The notes: generated by a model not told the origin, from the sequence alone. A stretch of 43,871 nucleotides of DNA from Phycisphaeraceae bacterium (GCA_002704825.1 PAIY01000054.1:1-43871), one strand, 5' to 3'. Positions 27,201 to 35,609 are shown, numbered from the stretch's first letter. Made by a program: numbers and translations.

Positions 27201-30200
27201 TGAAGTCCTTTATATCAGACCAATATCAACAGGGTGCGTCAGGTGGCGAGTGGTTCTTTTTAAGAATAAACCCAACCGCTCCAAGTGTCCAAAATAGGCA
27301 TTGGCTTGATAGAGCAGAAGACCGAGCAGATGGGATACCATCTGTGAGGCTTATATACTCAACCTCTGCGACTGGTCAACCAACTGCTGCTTCCAATGTA
27401 ACAGCAGAATTCAATGGCAATGAAAGTATACTCATTCAATGGGTTGATGAATCTTCAGATGAAGATGGATTCATCCTTGAACGAAGGGTGATGAGCGAAT
27501 TGTCCAAAGGAGATTTTGTGATATTGGACTCTTTGGAGGCAAATACGGCTCAGTTTATTGATATAAATACCAGTATTGGGATTGACTATGAATACAGAGT
27601 GTTGTCTTACAACTCAACCGGGGTTCAGGGATATTCAAATATCGCCCTGTCAAAAACATCCATATATCCGGAGGCGCCTACTTCATTAATGGCTATTTTT
27701 AGTCTGGATACAATTGTATTCTTAGAATGGTTGGATCATGCAGATAATGAGCAGGGTTTTATCATTGAGAGAAATAGTAATGAACAGGGATTTGTAGCAA
27801 TAGATTCGGTTGGAGCAGATGAAACAACCTATTCGGATAGTAATGTTGTATTATCAGGAAATTACGTTTACCGGGTAAAAGCTTATAATGAATTTGGTTC
27901 ATCAGAGTATTCAAATGAAGTACTGGCCGAAATTGAATACCCCATTTATTTCGTTAACGCAAACCTGGAAAATGTCACACCTGGTGATGCGATTGTTTCA
28001 AATGGGTCCGGAAATGATAACTTATGGTCTTACAGGACATCTTCCAATGGTACGGTAGATGGAAACTATGTGGAGTCCTACAGGCAATTAGGTGACAACA
28101 GTCCGGACATATTCGTCATTGTAAATGATTCGCTTGTAGCAGCCAATTCTTACAATATTTATATTTATGTGGTATCACCTGCTTCCCAGGATTGGCAGGT
28201 ATTAGCTAAACTGCCAAATCAAACGGATTACCAGGCTATCGGAAGGAATACACCCGGTGTAGAGTTGCTCAATGATAATGATGGTGTGCCGGATAGACTC
28301 TACAGGGCTTTACTTGGGGAAGTCACAGGAAGTAGTGATTTTCAAGTTGATGTATCAGATGATTTTACAACTGGTGGAGTGGTTCGATCAGTATTTGATG
28401 GTGTGGGATATCAATTGAAAGAATTGGCACCTGCACCAGTATCGCCTACAAACCTTGAAGTGACCATCTCAACAACTTCTTCTGTTCAGTTAACATGGGA
28501 AGATAATTCTGATGATGAAGTTGGATTTGTTATAGAGAGGTCTATTGATCTAGGAGGGTTTGAGCTCATTGATTCGGTTGCATTTAATGTTACAGATTAC
28601 ATAGACAACAACCTGGATGTCAATTCAACTTATTCTTACCGGGTTTATGCATATAACACTGCTGGTAATTCTGAGTATTCAAATACAGTCAATGTAGACA
28701 TTGCCTACCCAATAAATTTTATTAATGCTGATCTAAATAATGTTTTTCCTAGTACTGCAATTAATTCGGTTAGTTCTGGTTCTGATCACATTTGGTCGTA
28801 CAAGAATACAGGAAATGGAACAGTTGACGGCAACTACGTAGAGTCCTATATGCAATTGGGTGAAGATTGTCAGGATATTTCTATTATAGTTGATGACTCT
28901 TTGAATGCTTTACATACCTATAATATCTATTTATATGTTGTATCACCAGCTTCACAGGATTGGCAGGTATTAGCAAAGCTTCCAGATCAAACAAATTACC
29001 TGGCTTGTGGCAGAAATACTCCGGGAGCAGAACTACTTAATGACAACGATGGCGTACCGGACAGACTTTATAGGATTTTGTTAGGTGAAGTTTCCGGAAC
29101 GACGGGTTTCCGGGTAGACTTGTCCGACGACCTTTCAGCATCAGTATTACGTGCAGCATTTGATGGTGTAGCTTACCAGGTTAAAGAATTGGGAGAGGTT
29201 CCAAATGCCCCTTCTGATCTTATTGCTGAGGTAGACGGCATTTCTTCTGTTGCATTAAGCTGGGTAGATAACTCTGATGATGAACTAGGATTTATAATAG
29301 AACGTTCGCTTAACGCAAATGATTTTGTAGTCATTGATACTGTTAGCTCAGGGGTAACCAATTATACCGATGAGGCAAATAATTATGGAGAATTGAATGC
29401 TTATCGAATTGCAGCATACAAAGTTGGAGGCCAATCAGCTTATAGTGATACGGCCAACATTTTGGTCCCTTATCTTTTAGTCCAATTAAAAGATGGTGAT
29501 CAGGATATTGATGATAATCAAATAAAGCCTCATATGCAATTGATCAATTTGAGTAATGATTTAGTCGGTCTATCAGATATTTCCATTAGATACTGGTTTA
29601 TATCTGAGAATCATGATGTGTTAAACGGTTATGTGGATTGGGCAGAAATTGGGAATAATAATATTAATATATCATTTGTAAAATGTGATACTGCCTATGA
29701 AGGAGCCAATTGGTATATGGAAATTAGTTTCAATAACTCCGTTGTAATAGATCCATTGGGATCCTCGGGTCAAATGAAATTACGTATGGCCAAAAGCAAT
29801 TGGACCACTTTTGATGAAAACAATGACTATAGTTTCAACGGATCTTCAATTTATGAATTAACGGAAAAAATGACAATTCATGAAAATGGTGAATTGATTT
29901 GGGGAAAGGTGCCGACTATTTCTAGAGTCCAGGAGGCACAAGTTAAGGTCATTTATAAGAGTGGAGATAAATTCCCAAATAATAACCACATCAAGCCACA
30001 TTTTGAGTTAATCAACAGTGGCAATCAAAGTGTGCCGGTTGAGGAGATCACCGTCCGCTATTACTTCCTGGCAGAAAATACGAATACACAATATCAGTAT
30101 AACTTGGACTATGTAGAATCGACCACCATAGCTGTGAGTGGAGACTTTGATAAGCATGGAAATCATGAATACATAGAGTTCAGTTTTAGCGGAGATGAGT

Positions 30201-30664
30201 TGGCCGCCTACAGCGGAAGCGGGGAGTTTAGAACCCGGATCAATGCTATTGATTGGTCAGTGTTTGATGAGTCCAATGATTACTCCTTTATTGATACGTC
30301 AGTATATGTTTTAAACAATAGGATGGCTGTTTATAGGAATGATCAGCTTGTATTCGGCACTGAACCTGACTCCAATTCAGCTTCAAGGCTAGTCAGTGAA
30401 GGCGAGGCTCTTAACAATAACGCAATTAATTTTTTTCCAAACCCGGTAATGAAAGAATTGCATCTAGAGATATCCCCAGCCCTTCTGGGAAAGCGAGCAT
30501 TATTAAGTTTGGTTGACTTGTCTGGAAAAGAAGTGTTCCGGGAGGATATGATTCTAGACTCTTCAAGAGAAATTCAACTGTCCGCTCCTCAGGGAGTCTA
30601 TCTGCTCAAAGTAAGAATCCCTGAGCTAAATCAGATATGGAAACAACGAATCATTAAAAACTAA
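24218..30664 (+). CDS. Giant T9SS-exported beta-helix protein with FN3, CBM3-type and repeated unnamed modules
   Basis: This 2148-aa surface or secreted protein has the following order by eye: signal peptide (1-26); right-handed beta-helix region (~27-650) with a DDMGGIYTN motif (Asp413/Asp414) and GIYLDN (Asp462), as in GH141/GH120-like enzymes; two FN3 domains (~672-851); a beta-rich DNRLRE-like region (~855-1048); two FN3 (~1054-1241); unnamed module (1243-1399); FN3 (~1408-1497); second unnamed module (1499-1654); FN3 (~1662-1751); two CBM3-type modules (~1753-1899 and ~1907-2050, with NQIKPHM and FDENNDYSF / FDESNDYSF); and a type A T9SS C-terminal domain (~2068-2148, with FFPNPV and GVYLLKV). 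Catalysis is likely but unproven. CBM3 implies contact with cellulose or a similar glycan. The next gene, 6 bases on, is a shorter paralogue. Confidence 0.85.
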   Translation: MNTHSLRYFLFSILCFLLAQKSVLAQDIYYVSNTGSDINDGLSQGSPWQTISKVNSEMNNFQAGDQILFLRGNTFTGSLTISTQGVSFGAYGNGDKPTLSGGISLNGGWIPVSGNIWEITLTDAPPKLNNLHRDGNRLPLGRYPNHNSEDGGFLRIESSPSLSQIIDDELDNSVDWTGSDVVIKVLEYRFNRVDVVGHSGTTLSLGDGFDVTRVRSNSGYYFVNHIDALDLDGEWFYDEGDGKIYLYSASDPNNSVFTYPFQDIVIDVDNVDDIFISDIQVGFGNAINIMVDGADNLVLENIDLKAAGGEGIQVEGSDGVSVSNSYFEEVNIRSLYVINGTTNITIQDNNFYNIGMDPAYGKEKGLYCIYNESDGAQILRNNFDQIGGGAIVTGGKNQLIRRNYINNALKLIDDMGGIYTNFNLGGLTTAGTIIEENIVSNCLGNHHGSYQDRDWAIGIYLDNHTNDVIVRNNTVFNVGTICYFLHINTGEITFYGNTALGGPYAEVFTYLYDQASSEVQYHFYDNIFASKDTVGDHLVWNYESSVLDFDESGRYYGNYFISPFVGERIRLRYIDGSAGNAEIYNTYNMDFNRPAINSSSNSPISFSPGSDQDNLQLFMNPTGQDSTITLPDGKYIDVKNEGNYCGSINLSPFTSKILVKYSDASCEIPDSELGELIGFKIDDLSDVYCEVSWSQTPNAINYDLRYKSEPDTSWLYVNNLTDTVFTIAGLEIQEDYECQVRASGAGVETAWSDTLHFTTLIEAPCEGPKNVSAHNILMSSVDISWNDFRVAQFVNIRYRERGTSTWIESDSIDDEEYHLFGLQSNTTYEWQLQSVCDYGITSWIPQDDFQTLEGAFFEVLESSTDNQWVVRDINTNEISFVPHQSVMLVGRRNDTQSGIAVYPFQLPEFNITNLQEANFKLLLDNNRPVGNIVADLWALPFRQTSTVTPDDYFDGAFSGANQSDAALLQEGFIDPERNENVRQVVFTNTNSSGFLKSFISDQYQQGASGGEWFFLRINPTAPSVQNRHWLDRAEDRADGIPSVRLIYSTSATGQPTAASNVTAEFNGNESILIQWVDESSDEDGFILERRVMSELSKGDFVILDSLEANTAQFIDINTSIGIDYEYRVLSYNSTGVQGYSNIALSKTSIYPEAPTSLMAIFSLDTIVFLEWLDHADNEQGFIIERNSNEQGFVAIDSVGADETTYSDSNVVLSGNYVYRVKAYNEFGSSEYSNEVLAEIEYPIYFVNANLENVTPGDAIVSNGSGNDNLWSYRTSSNGTVDGNYVESYRQLGDNSPDIFVIVNDSLVAANSYNIYIYVVSPASQDWQVLAKLPNQTDYQAIGRNTPGVELLNDNDGVPDRLYRALLGEVTGSSDFQVDVSDDFTTGGVVRSVFDGVGYQLKELAPAPVSPTNLEVTISTTSSVQLTWEDNSDDEVGFVIERSIDLGGFELIDSVAFNVTDYIDNNLDVNSTYSYRVYAYNTAGNSEYSNTVNVDIAYPINFINADLNNVFPSTAINSVSSGSDHIWSYKNTGNGTVDGNYVESYMQLGEDCQDISIIVDDSLNALHTYNIYLYVVSPASQDWQVLAKLPDQTNYLACGRNTPGAELLNDNDGVPDRLYRILLGEVSGTTGFRVDLSDDLSASVLRAAFDGVAYQVKELGEVPNAPSDLIAEVDGISSVALSWVDNSDDELGFIIERSLNANDFVVIDTVSSGVTNYTDEANNYGELNAYRIAAYKVGGQSAYSDTANILVPYLLVQLKDGDQDIDDNQIKPHMQLINLSNDLVGLSDISIRYWFISENHDVLNGYVDWAEIGNNNINISFVKCDTAYEGANWYMEISFNNSVVIDPLGSSGQMKLRMAKSNWTTFDENNDYSFNGSSIYELTEKMTIHENGELIWGKVPTISRVQEAQVKVIYKSGDKFPNNNHIKPHFELINSGNQSVPVEEITVRYYFLAENTNTQYQYNLDYVESTTIAVSGDFDKHGNHEYIEFSFSGDELAAYSGSGEFRTRINAIDWSVFDESNDYSFIDTSVYVLNNRMAVYRNDQLVFGTEPDSNSASRLVSEGEALNNNAINFFPNPVMKELHLEISPALLGKRALLSLVDLSGKEVFREDMILDSSREIQLSAPQGVYLLKVRIPELNQIWKQRIIKN
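27944..28414 (+). repeat. Unnamed 156-aa module, copy 1 of 4 (residues 1243-1399 of the 2148-aa protein)
   Basis: Shared landmarks are FVNANLxNVxPG, DGNYVESY, a strand TYNIYxYxxSP followed by SQDWQVLAKL, the acidic block ELLNDNDGVPDRLYR, LLGEV, and a final FDGVxYQ. This copy is the most divergent in its first third (RQLGDNSPDIF). It lies between two FN3 domains. Confidence 0.85.
28712..29179 (+). repeat. Unnamed 156-aa module, copy 2 of 4 (residues 1499-1654 of the 2148-aa protein)
   Basis: Same landmarks as the other copies, including DGNYVESYMQLGEDC, SQDWQVLAKLPDQT, NDNDGVPDRLYR and FDGVAYQ. It lies between the fifth and sixth FN3 domains. Its cysteine (GEDC) is shared with the two copies in the neighbouring gene but not with copy 1. 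Confidence 0.85.
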
Positions 30665-30670
30665 TTTGCT

Positions 30671-33600
30671 ATGGATACTCAATTCAAATCTTTCACAAAA
30701 TATACGGTTGCGCTACTAATGATCGTGATTGGCGAGTGTGGATTCGCTCAAACGACCTACTATGTGTCTAGCTCCGGAGATAACAGCAATAATGGGACGA
30801 GTTCAGGTTCTGCTTGGGCTTCGATCTCCAAAGTAAACCAGGAGATGTCCGGCTTTAGCTCTGGAGATCAAATCTTGTTCCAACGTGGAGGAGTATATAG
30901 TGGAAACCTGCACTTGACAACTGCAGGAATAACAATTTCGGATTATGGAACAGGGGACAAACCGGTATTATCTGGGGCGGTCACTTTCAGCAATGGCTGG
31001 ACTTCTTATTCGGGTAATATTTGGCAGAAGACACTTGGGCAGGCACCAGCAAAAATGAACAACCTGTACCGGGAAGGTAACCGGCTACCTTTGGGAAGAT
31101 ACCCCAATTACAACCCCACCGATGGAGGTTTTTTAACCCTGGAATCTTCATCCGGCTTGTCAACCATTACAGATAACCAGTTGGATAACACCTATGACTG
31201 GGAAGGGTCAGACGTAGTGATCAAGGTGTTTGAATATCGTTTCAATAGGGTGAATGTTACCAATCATAATGGTAGTGTTTTGACTCTTGGTGACGGTTTT
31301 GATGTGCCTGATATACATGACAATTCTGGCTATTATTTTGTCAATCACCTGGATGCCCTTGATCAAGAAGGTGAATGGATGTATGAAGAGAACACCTCTA
31401 CAATCTATTTGTATACCTCCAGTAATCCCAATGGGACGGATATTAGCTACCCACTGAGGGATACGGTCATTTTTGTCGACAACATAGCCAACGTCACTAT
31501 CTCTAATGTGCGGGTAGCATTTGGAAATGATGTAAATATAGCGGTAGATGGGAGTGATAACCTTGCCATTGAGAATGTAGATGTGGTTTCTGTAGGGGGC
31601 GAAGGCATCGCTGTAGAAGGAAGCGATGATGTCTTGGTGTCGGGCTGCTATTTTTCCGAAGTTAATGTAAGATCACTCTTTGTTAGAAACGGAACCACTG
31701 ATATTATTATTGAAGACAATGAGTTCAGTGATATTGGGACGGATCCTGCCTATGGAAAAGAGAAAGGACTATACTGCATCTACAACGAGTCCAATGGTGC
31801 ACAAATCCTTCGCAATACCTTCGAGCGAATAGGAGGAGGAGCGATTGTCACAGGTGGACAGAATCAGTTGATCAAGCATAATTTCGTTAATAATGCGCTC
31901 ATGCTGATTGACGATATGGGAGGTATCTATACCAATAATAATCTCGGTGGATTGACTACAGCCGGGACGGTCATCGAAGAGAACATTGTCACGAACTGTC
32001 TGGGGAACCCGCAGGGTAGCCACTATGATCGAGACTGGGCAATAGGTATATACCTTGATAATCATTCTAATAATGTCACTGTAAGGAATAATACCATTTA
32101 CAATGTTGGCACCATGGGTTGCTTTATGCACATGAATACTGGAACGATTATACTTCAGGGAAACACATCGATGACATCAGGCACCCATGAAGTATATACC
32201 TGGGTTCGTGATCAAGTATCTAGCGAAGCGCAGTATGAGTTTGAGGACAATATCCTGGTTACCAGGAATACGGGCTCACAAACTCATAGGATATTCAACT
32301 ATGAATCTGATGTTTTGGATGTGGATGAATCTGGAACTTATGATGGCAACTACTTTATAAGCCCCTTTTATGAAGAAGAGGTGAGAACTCGATACATCGA
32401 TGGCCCACAAACAGCAGGAGTCTATAATTCTTTTGAGCTTGATGCTGCCAGGCCTAACTTTTCTAACTCATCCAACAGTGCGATTACTTACGCCCCTTCT
32501 GCCAATCAGGACAACCTTCTGCTGGTCTACAATCCTACCATGGAAGACTCCACTATCAGCCTGCCTTCTGGCAAATTCATTGATGCAAAAAACAGTGATA
32601 GCTACTGTGGTTCCATCACGTTGTCTGCATTTACTTCAGCGGTGTTGCTTAAGTATTCTTCAGCATCTTGCGCAACTCCTGATGGTACATTGGGATCTCT
32701 GGAAGGTTTGAATGTGGAAAATATATCGGGAAGCGATGTGGAGATCATTTGGAACAGTACTGATAATGCACTGAATTATGATATTAGATATAAAGCCACT
32801 ACAAGTTCGAATTGGCTCTACATAAACAACATTAAAGACACCACTTGGATAGTTGAGGATATGACTCCTTTGACCGACTTTGAGTGCCAGGTCAGAGCAA
32901 GTGGTGCCGGAGTAGAATCTGAATGGGTGTATCTACCAGGCACTGGTGGAGCTGTTCCACCCATTCATTTTGTAAATGCTGATCTTAATAATGTCACTCC
33001 AGGTAGTGCCATTAATAGCACGGCTTCAGGTACCGATGATACCTGGAGCTATAAGACCGCCTCTAATGGTACTATAGATGGTAACTACGTAGAATCCTAT
33101 ATGCAACAGGGGGAGGACTGTCCTAATATTTCTGTAGTGGTCGAAGATTCATTAGATGATTCGAAAACATATGACATCTTCTTATACTTCATCTCTCCTG
33201 AAAGTCAAGATTGGCAAGTTCTAGCCAAGCTTTCAACACAGACCTCTTATACTGCCTACAGCCGAAATTCCCCCAACGTAGAGTTGCTGAACGACAATGA
33301 TGGAATACCGGATAGACTGTATCGTGTCTTACTAGGAGAGGTGAGTGGTACCACTGATTTCCAAGTAGATATTTCTGATGATATGCCCGGAACTGTCCTC
33401 AGGGCAGCATTTGATGGTGTGGCTTATCAAGAAAAACCTGTTTATCCCATCAATTTTGTAAATGCGAACTTGAGTAATATTAACCCTGGGAGTGCTATTA
33501 ACAGCACCTCTTCAGGGACTGATGACATCTGGACGTTTAAATCAGCTTCCAACGGAACAATAGATGGAAACTATGTAGAATCATACATGCAGCTCGGTGA

Positions 33601-34240
33601 AGACTGTCCGGACATATCTGTTTTGGTCGAAGACTCCCTGAGTACAGTCAATACCTACAATATTTATCTCTATTTTATCTCACCTTCTAGTCAGGATTGG
33701 CAGATTTCAGCCCGCTTAGCTGGAGAGTCAACTTACAATAGCTATAGTAGAAACACACCCGGAGTTGAGTTGCTGAATGACAATGATGGTGTTCCCGATA
33801 GATTGTATAGAGTCCTGCTTGGAGAAGTGAGTGGAGTGACAGATTTCGAAGTGGAAATTTCTGATGATATGCCAGGAACAGTCCTTCGGGCTGCATTTGA
33901 TGGAGTGGCTTATCAAATTAAAGAAGTTGGTTCAGGTGGTGGAGGCGCCAGGGTTTCGGATGTAACTGAAATTTTAGGAGCTGAACAAGATGAACTTGAA
34001 ATTGAAGTCTACCCTGTACCTTCCAATGAGGTAATCTATCTTAGAATTCCATCAACCTTTAACAGAAGAGCAAAGCTCGCCTTAATTGATTTATCAGGAA
34101 AAGAAGTGATGGAAAGAGGTATTTTATTGGATAGTGATCTACAGGAAATACCGCTACCAATCCCAAAGGGAGTCTATCTCATGCAACTTACTGTACCGTC
34201 TGAAAACCTTATATACAGGCAAAAAATAATAAAGGAATAA
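30671..34240 (+). CDS. T9SS-exported beta-helix protein, shorter paralogue of the upstream gene
   Basis: This 1189-aa protein aligns along its first ~660 residues with the upstream 2148-aa product (for example DDMGGIYTNNNLGGL at Asp414/Asp415, and GIYLDNH). Order: signal peptide (1-27, ending GFAQ), beta-helix (~28-660), one FN3 (~675-755), two unnamed 156-aa modules (765-920 and 927-1082) and a T9SS type A C-terminal domain (~1107-1189, with VYPVPSNEV and GVYLMQL). It lacks the extra FN3, DNRLRE-like and CBM3-type modules. The two modules sit almost back to back. The conserved acidic positions support a glycosidase or lyase of the GH141/GH120-like beta-helix group, though no reaction is proven. 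It begins 6 bases after the upstream stop and is probably co-transcribed. Confidence 0.85.
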   Translation: MDTQFKSFTKYTVALLMIVIGECGFAQTTYYVSSSGDNSNNGTSSGSAWASISKVNQEMSGFSSGDQILFQRGGVYSGNLHLTTAGITISDYGTGDKPVLSGAVTFSNGWTSYSGNIWQKTLGQAPAKMNNLYREGNRLPLGRYPNYNPTDGGFLTLESSSGLSTITDNQLDNTYDWEGSDVVIKVFEYRFNRVNVTNHNGSVLTLGDGFDVPDIHDNSGYYFVNHLDALDQEGEWMYEENTSTIYLYTSSNPNGTDISYPLRDTVIFVDNIANVTISNVRVAFGNDVNIAVDGSDNLAIENVDVVSVGGEGIAVEGSDDVLVSGCYFSEVNVRSLFVRNGTTDIIIEDNEFSDIGTDPAYGKEKGLYCIYNESNGAQILRNTFERIGGGAIVTGGQNQLIKHNFVNNALMLIDDMGGIYTNNNLGGLTTAGTVIEENIVTNCLGNPQGSHYDRDWAIGIYLDNHSNNVTVRNNTIYNVGTMGCFMHMNTGTIILQGNTSMTSGTHEVYTWVRDQVSSEAQYEFEDNILVTRNTGSQTHRIFNYESDVLDVDESGTYDGNYFISPFYEEEVRTRYIDGPQTAGVYNSFELDAARPNFSNSSNSAITYAPSANQDNLLLVYNPTMEDSTISLPSGKFIDAKNSDSYCGSITLSAFTSAVLLKYSSASCATPDGTLGSLEGLNVENISGSDVEIIWNSTDNALNYDIRYKATTSSNWLYINNIKDTTWIVEDMTPLTDFECQVRASGAGVESEWVYLPGTGGAVPPIHFVNADLNNVTPGSAINSTASGTDDTWSYKTASNGTIDGNYVESYMQQGEDCPNISVVVEDSLDDSKTYDIFLYFISPESQDWQVLAKLSTQTSYTAYSRNSPNVELLNDNDGIPDRLYRVLLGEVSGTTDFQVDISDDMPGTVLRAAFDGVAYQEKPVYPINFVNANLSNINPGSAINSTSSGTDDIWTFKSASNGTIDGNYVESYMQLGEDCPDISVLVEDSLSTVNTYNIYLYFISPSSQDWQISARLAGESTYNSYSRNTPGVELLNDNDGVPDRLYRVLLGEVSGVTDFEVEISDDMPGTVLRAAFDGVAYQIKEVGSGGGGARVSDVTEILGAEQDELEIEVYPVPSNEVIYLRIPSTFNRRAKLALIDLSGKEVMERGILLDSDLQEIPLPIPKGVYLMQLTVPSENLIYRQKIIKE
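32963..33430 (+). repeat. Unnamed 156-aa module, copy 3 of 4 (residues 765-920 of the 1189-aa protein)
   Basis: Landmarks: FVNADLNNVTPGSAI, WSYKTASNGTIDGNYVESY, MQQGEDCPNIS, SQDWQVLAKL, NDNDGIPDRLYRVLLGEVSG, and FDGVAYQ. It follows a single FN3 domain. Confidence 0.85.
33449..33916 (+). repeat. Unnamed 156-aa module, copy 4 of 4 (residues 927-1082 of the 1189-aa protein)
   Basis: Landmarks as in copy 3, with only six residues between the two; SQDWQVLAKL reads SQDWQISARL here. It is followed by a Gly-rich linker and the T9SS domain. The paired arrangement suggests a recent internal duplication within this gene. Confidence 0.85.
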
Positions 34241-34298
34241 ATATCTAAAAATAAGGGCACCTGTAAGTCCGATACTCAATCACATTAAATAAAACCGA

Positions 34299-35594
34299 AT
34301 GAAAAATTATAGTCGAAGAGCCTGGATAAGAAACGCCTCAGTGATGAGTGGAGGTGTGCTGTTGGGCCCACAATTGGTATCCTGTATTCAGGAAAAGGCA
34401 CCCAATAGTAAAACAATCATGGTGGTCTCAGGTTGGCAGGATGTAAATATCGGAGATATAGCTCACACGCCAGGGCTTCTTAATGTTTTGCAAAAGTTTC
34501 TCCCCGAAACCAAAGTCATTCTTTGGAAGAAAAGCTACAGTGAAAAGGTGGAGCAATTGTTAAACAGGAATTTTCCAAATGTAAAAATTGTTCATGGGCA
34601 TGCCGATAAAGAAGGGACGGTCGAAAGTGAAGAAGTTTTAGCGGCCATGAAGGAAGCCGATTTGATGATCCACGGGTCAGGTCCTTATGTAGTAGGATCT
34701 GTAAATCTGGAGGCCTGGATGAAATACACAGAGAAACCATTTGGGGTTTTCGGTGTAACGATACAACGGATCAGGGGGAATCTGCTTTCAATTCTTCAAA
34801 AGGCAAGCTTCATTTTTACCAGGGAAACCCAATCATTGGATGTCCTTGCCAGCGAAGGACTTGAAGGAGATCATGTTGGGTTCGGGCCGGATGCTACTTT
34901 TTACTTTAACCTCAGGGATGAAGACAAGGCCTCAAAGTTTCTGTCTGAAAATGGACTGGAGAAGAACAAATTTATTTGCGCAATTCCTCGATTAAGATAC
35001 ACTCCATACTATAAGATAAAACCCAATAATGCCGGGTGGAGTGATGAGAAAATAGCCCAGGTTAACACACATAATGCTGAGTACAAGGAAAAGGATCATG
35101 CTAAAATGAGGGAAGTGATGATTGCCTGGGTGAGAGATACAGGCAACAAGGTTCTTGTCTGTCCGGAAATGACTTATCAGGTAGATATTATGGATGAGCT
35201 CCTCATTGATCCACTTCCAGAGGACGTTAAGCCATTTATTGTAAAACATGATTATTGGCTTCCTGATGAGGCGGCTTCAGTTTACAAAAAAGCAAATTCT
35301 GTTTTTAGCTTTGAATGTCATTCACCCATCATTGCGGCCCAGGCAGGCACTCCGGTCTTTTATTTAAGGCAACCTGAAGATACCATTAAAGGGCAGATGT
35401 ATTATGATCTTGGCTTGAGTGATTGGGTTTTTGAGATCGATGAAACTCAACCTGAACAAATCGTATCTGTTGCCAGGAAAGTCTGGAATGACTATCCTGC
35501 CGCCCTTAAAAAGCTTGGTGCTTCGATGAAAAAGGTTGATAACATCTATGAAAAATGTATTTCGATTATTACTAAAGTTAAAGTCAATAATTGA
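34299..35594 (+). CDS. Exported polysaccharide pyruvyl transferase-family protein (Tat/lipoprotein signal)
   Basis: This 431-aa protein matches the polysaccharide pyruvyl transferase family (PF04230-like): an N-terminal GWQDVNIGDIAHTPGL, a MIHGSGPYVVGS strand-loop, FGVTIQ and GFGPDATF in the middle, and a late CHSPIIAAQAGTPVFYLRQP. Unlike the cytoplasmic biosynthetic enzymes of the family, it starts with a twin-arginine segment SRRAWIR (Arg6/Arg7), a hydrophobic stretch and LVSC (Cys29), so it should be exported folded and possibly lipid-anchored. Phosphoenolpyruvate is not expected outside the cytoplasm, so it probably does not add pyruvate. A role in removing or rearranging pyruvate ketals, or another glycan reaction, is inferred only. 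It sits between beta-helix surface proteins and glycosidases. Confidence 0.8.
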   Translation: MKNYSRRAWIRNASVMSGGVLLGPQLVSCIQEKAPNSKTIMVVSGWQDVNIGDIAHTPGLLNVLQKFLPETKVILWKKSYSEKVEQLLNRNFPNVKIVHGHADKEGTVESEEVLAAMKEADLMIHGSGPYVVGSVNLEAWMKYTEKPFGVFGVTIQRIRGNLLSILQKASFIFTRETQSLDVLASEGLEGDHVGFGPDATFYFNLRDEDKASKFLSENGLEKNKFICAIPRLRYTPYYKIKPNNAGWSDEKIAQVNTHNAEYKEKDHAKMREVMIAWVRDTGNKVLVCPEMTYQVDIMDELLIDPLPEDVKPFIVKHDYWLPDEAASVYKKANSVFSFECHSPIIAAQAGTPVFYLRQPEDTIKGQMYYDLGLSDWVFEIDETQPEQIVSVARKVWNDYPAALKKLGASMKKVDNIYEKCISIITKVKVNN

Positions 35595-35609
35595 ATGAGT
35601 TAACAGTAA

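Noticed and set aside
31769..32131. A 120-codon minus-strand open frame
   Set aside because: It is antisense to the conserved beta-helix part of the 1189-aa gene; the sense-strand protein is conserved in the upstream paralogue, so this is a shadow.
27944..33916. Repeated units as a possible CRISPR or satellite array
   Set aside because: The repetition is at protein level (about 470 bases per unit) inside open coding frames, with many silent differences, so it is a domain repeat.
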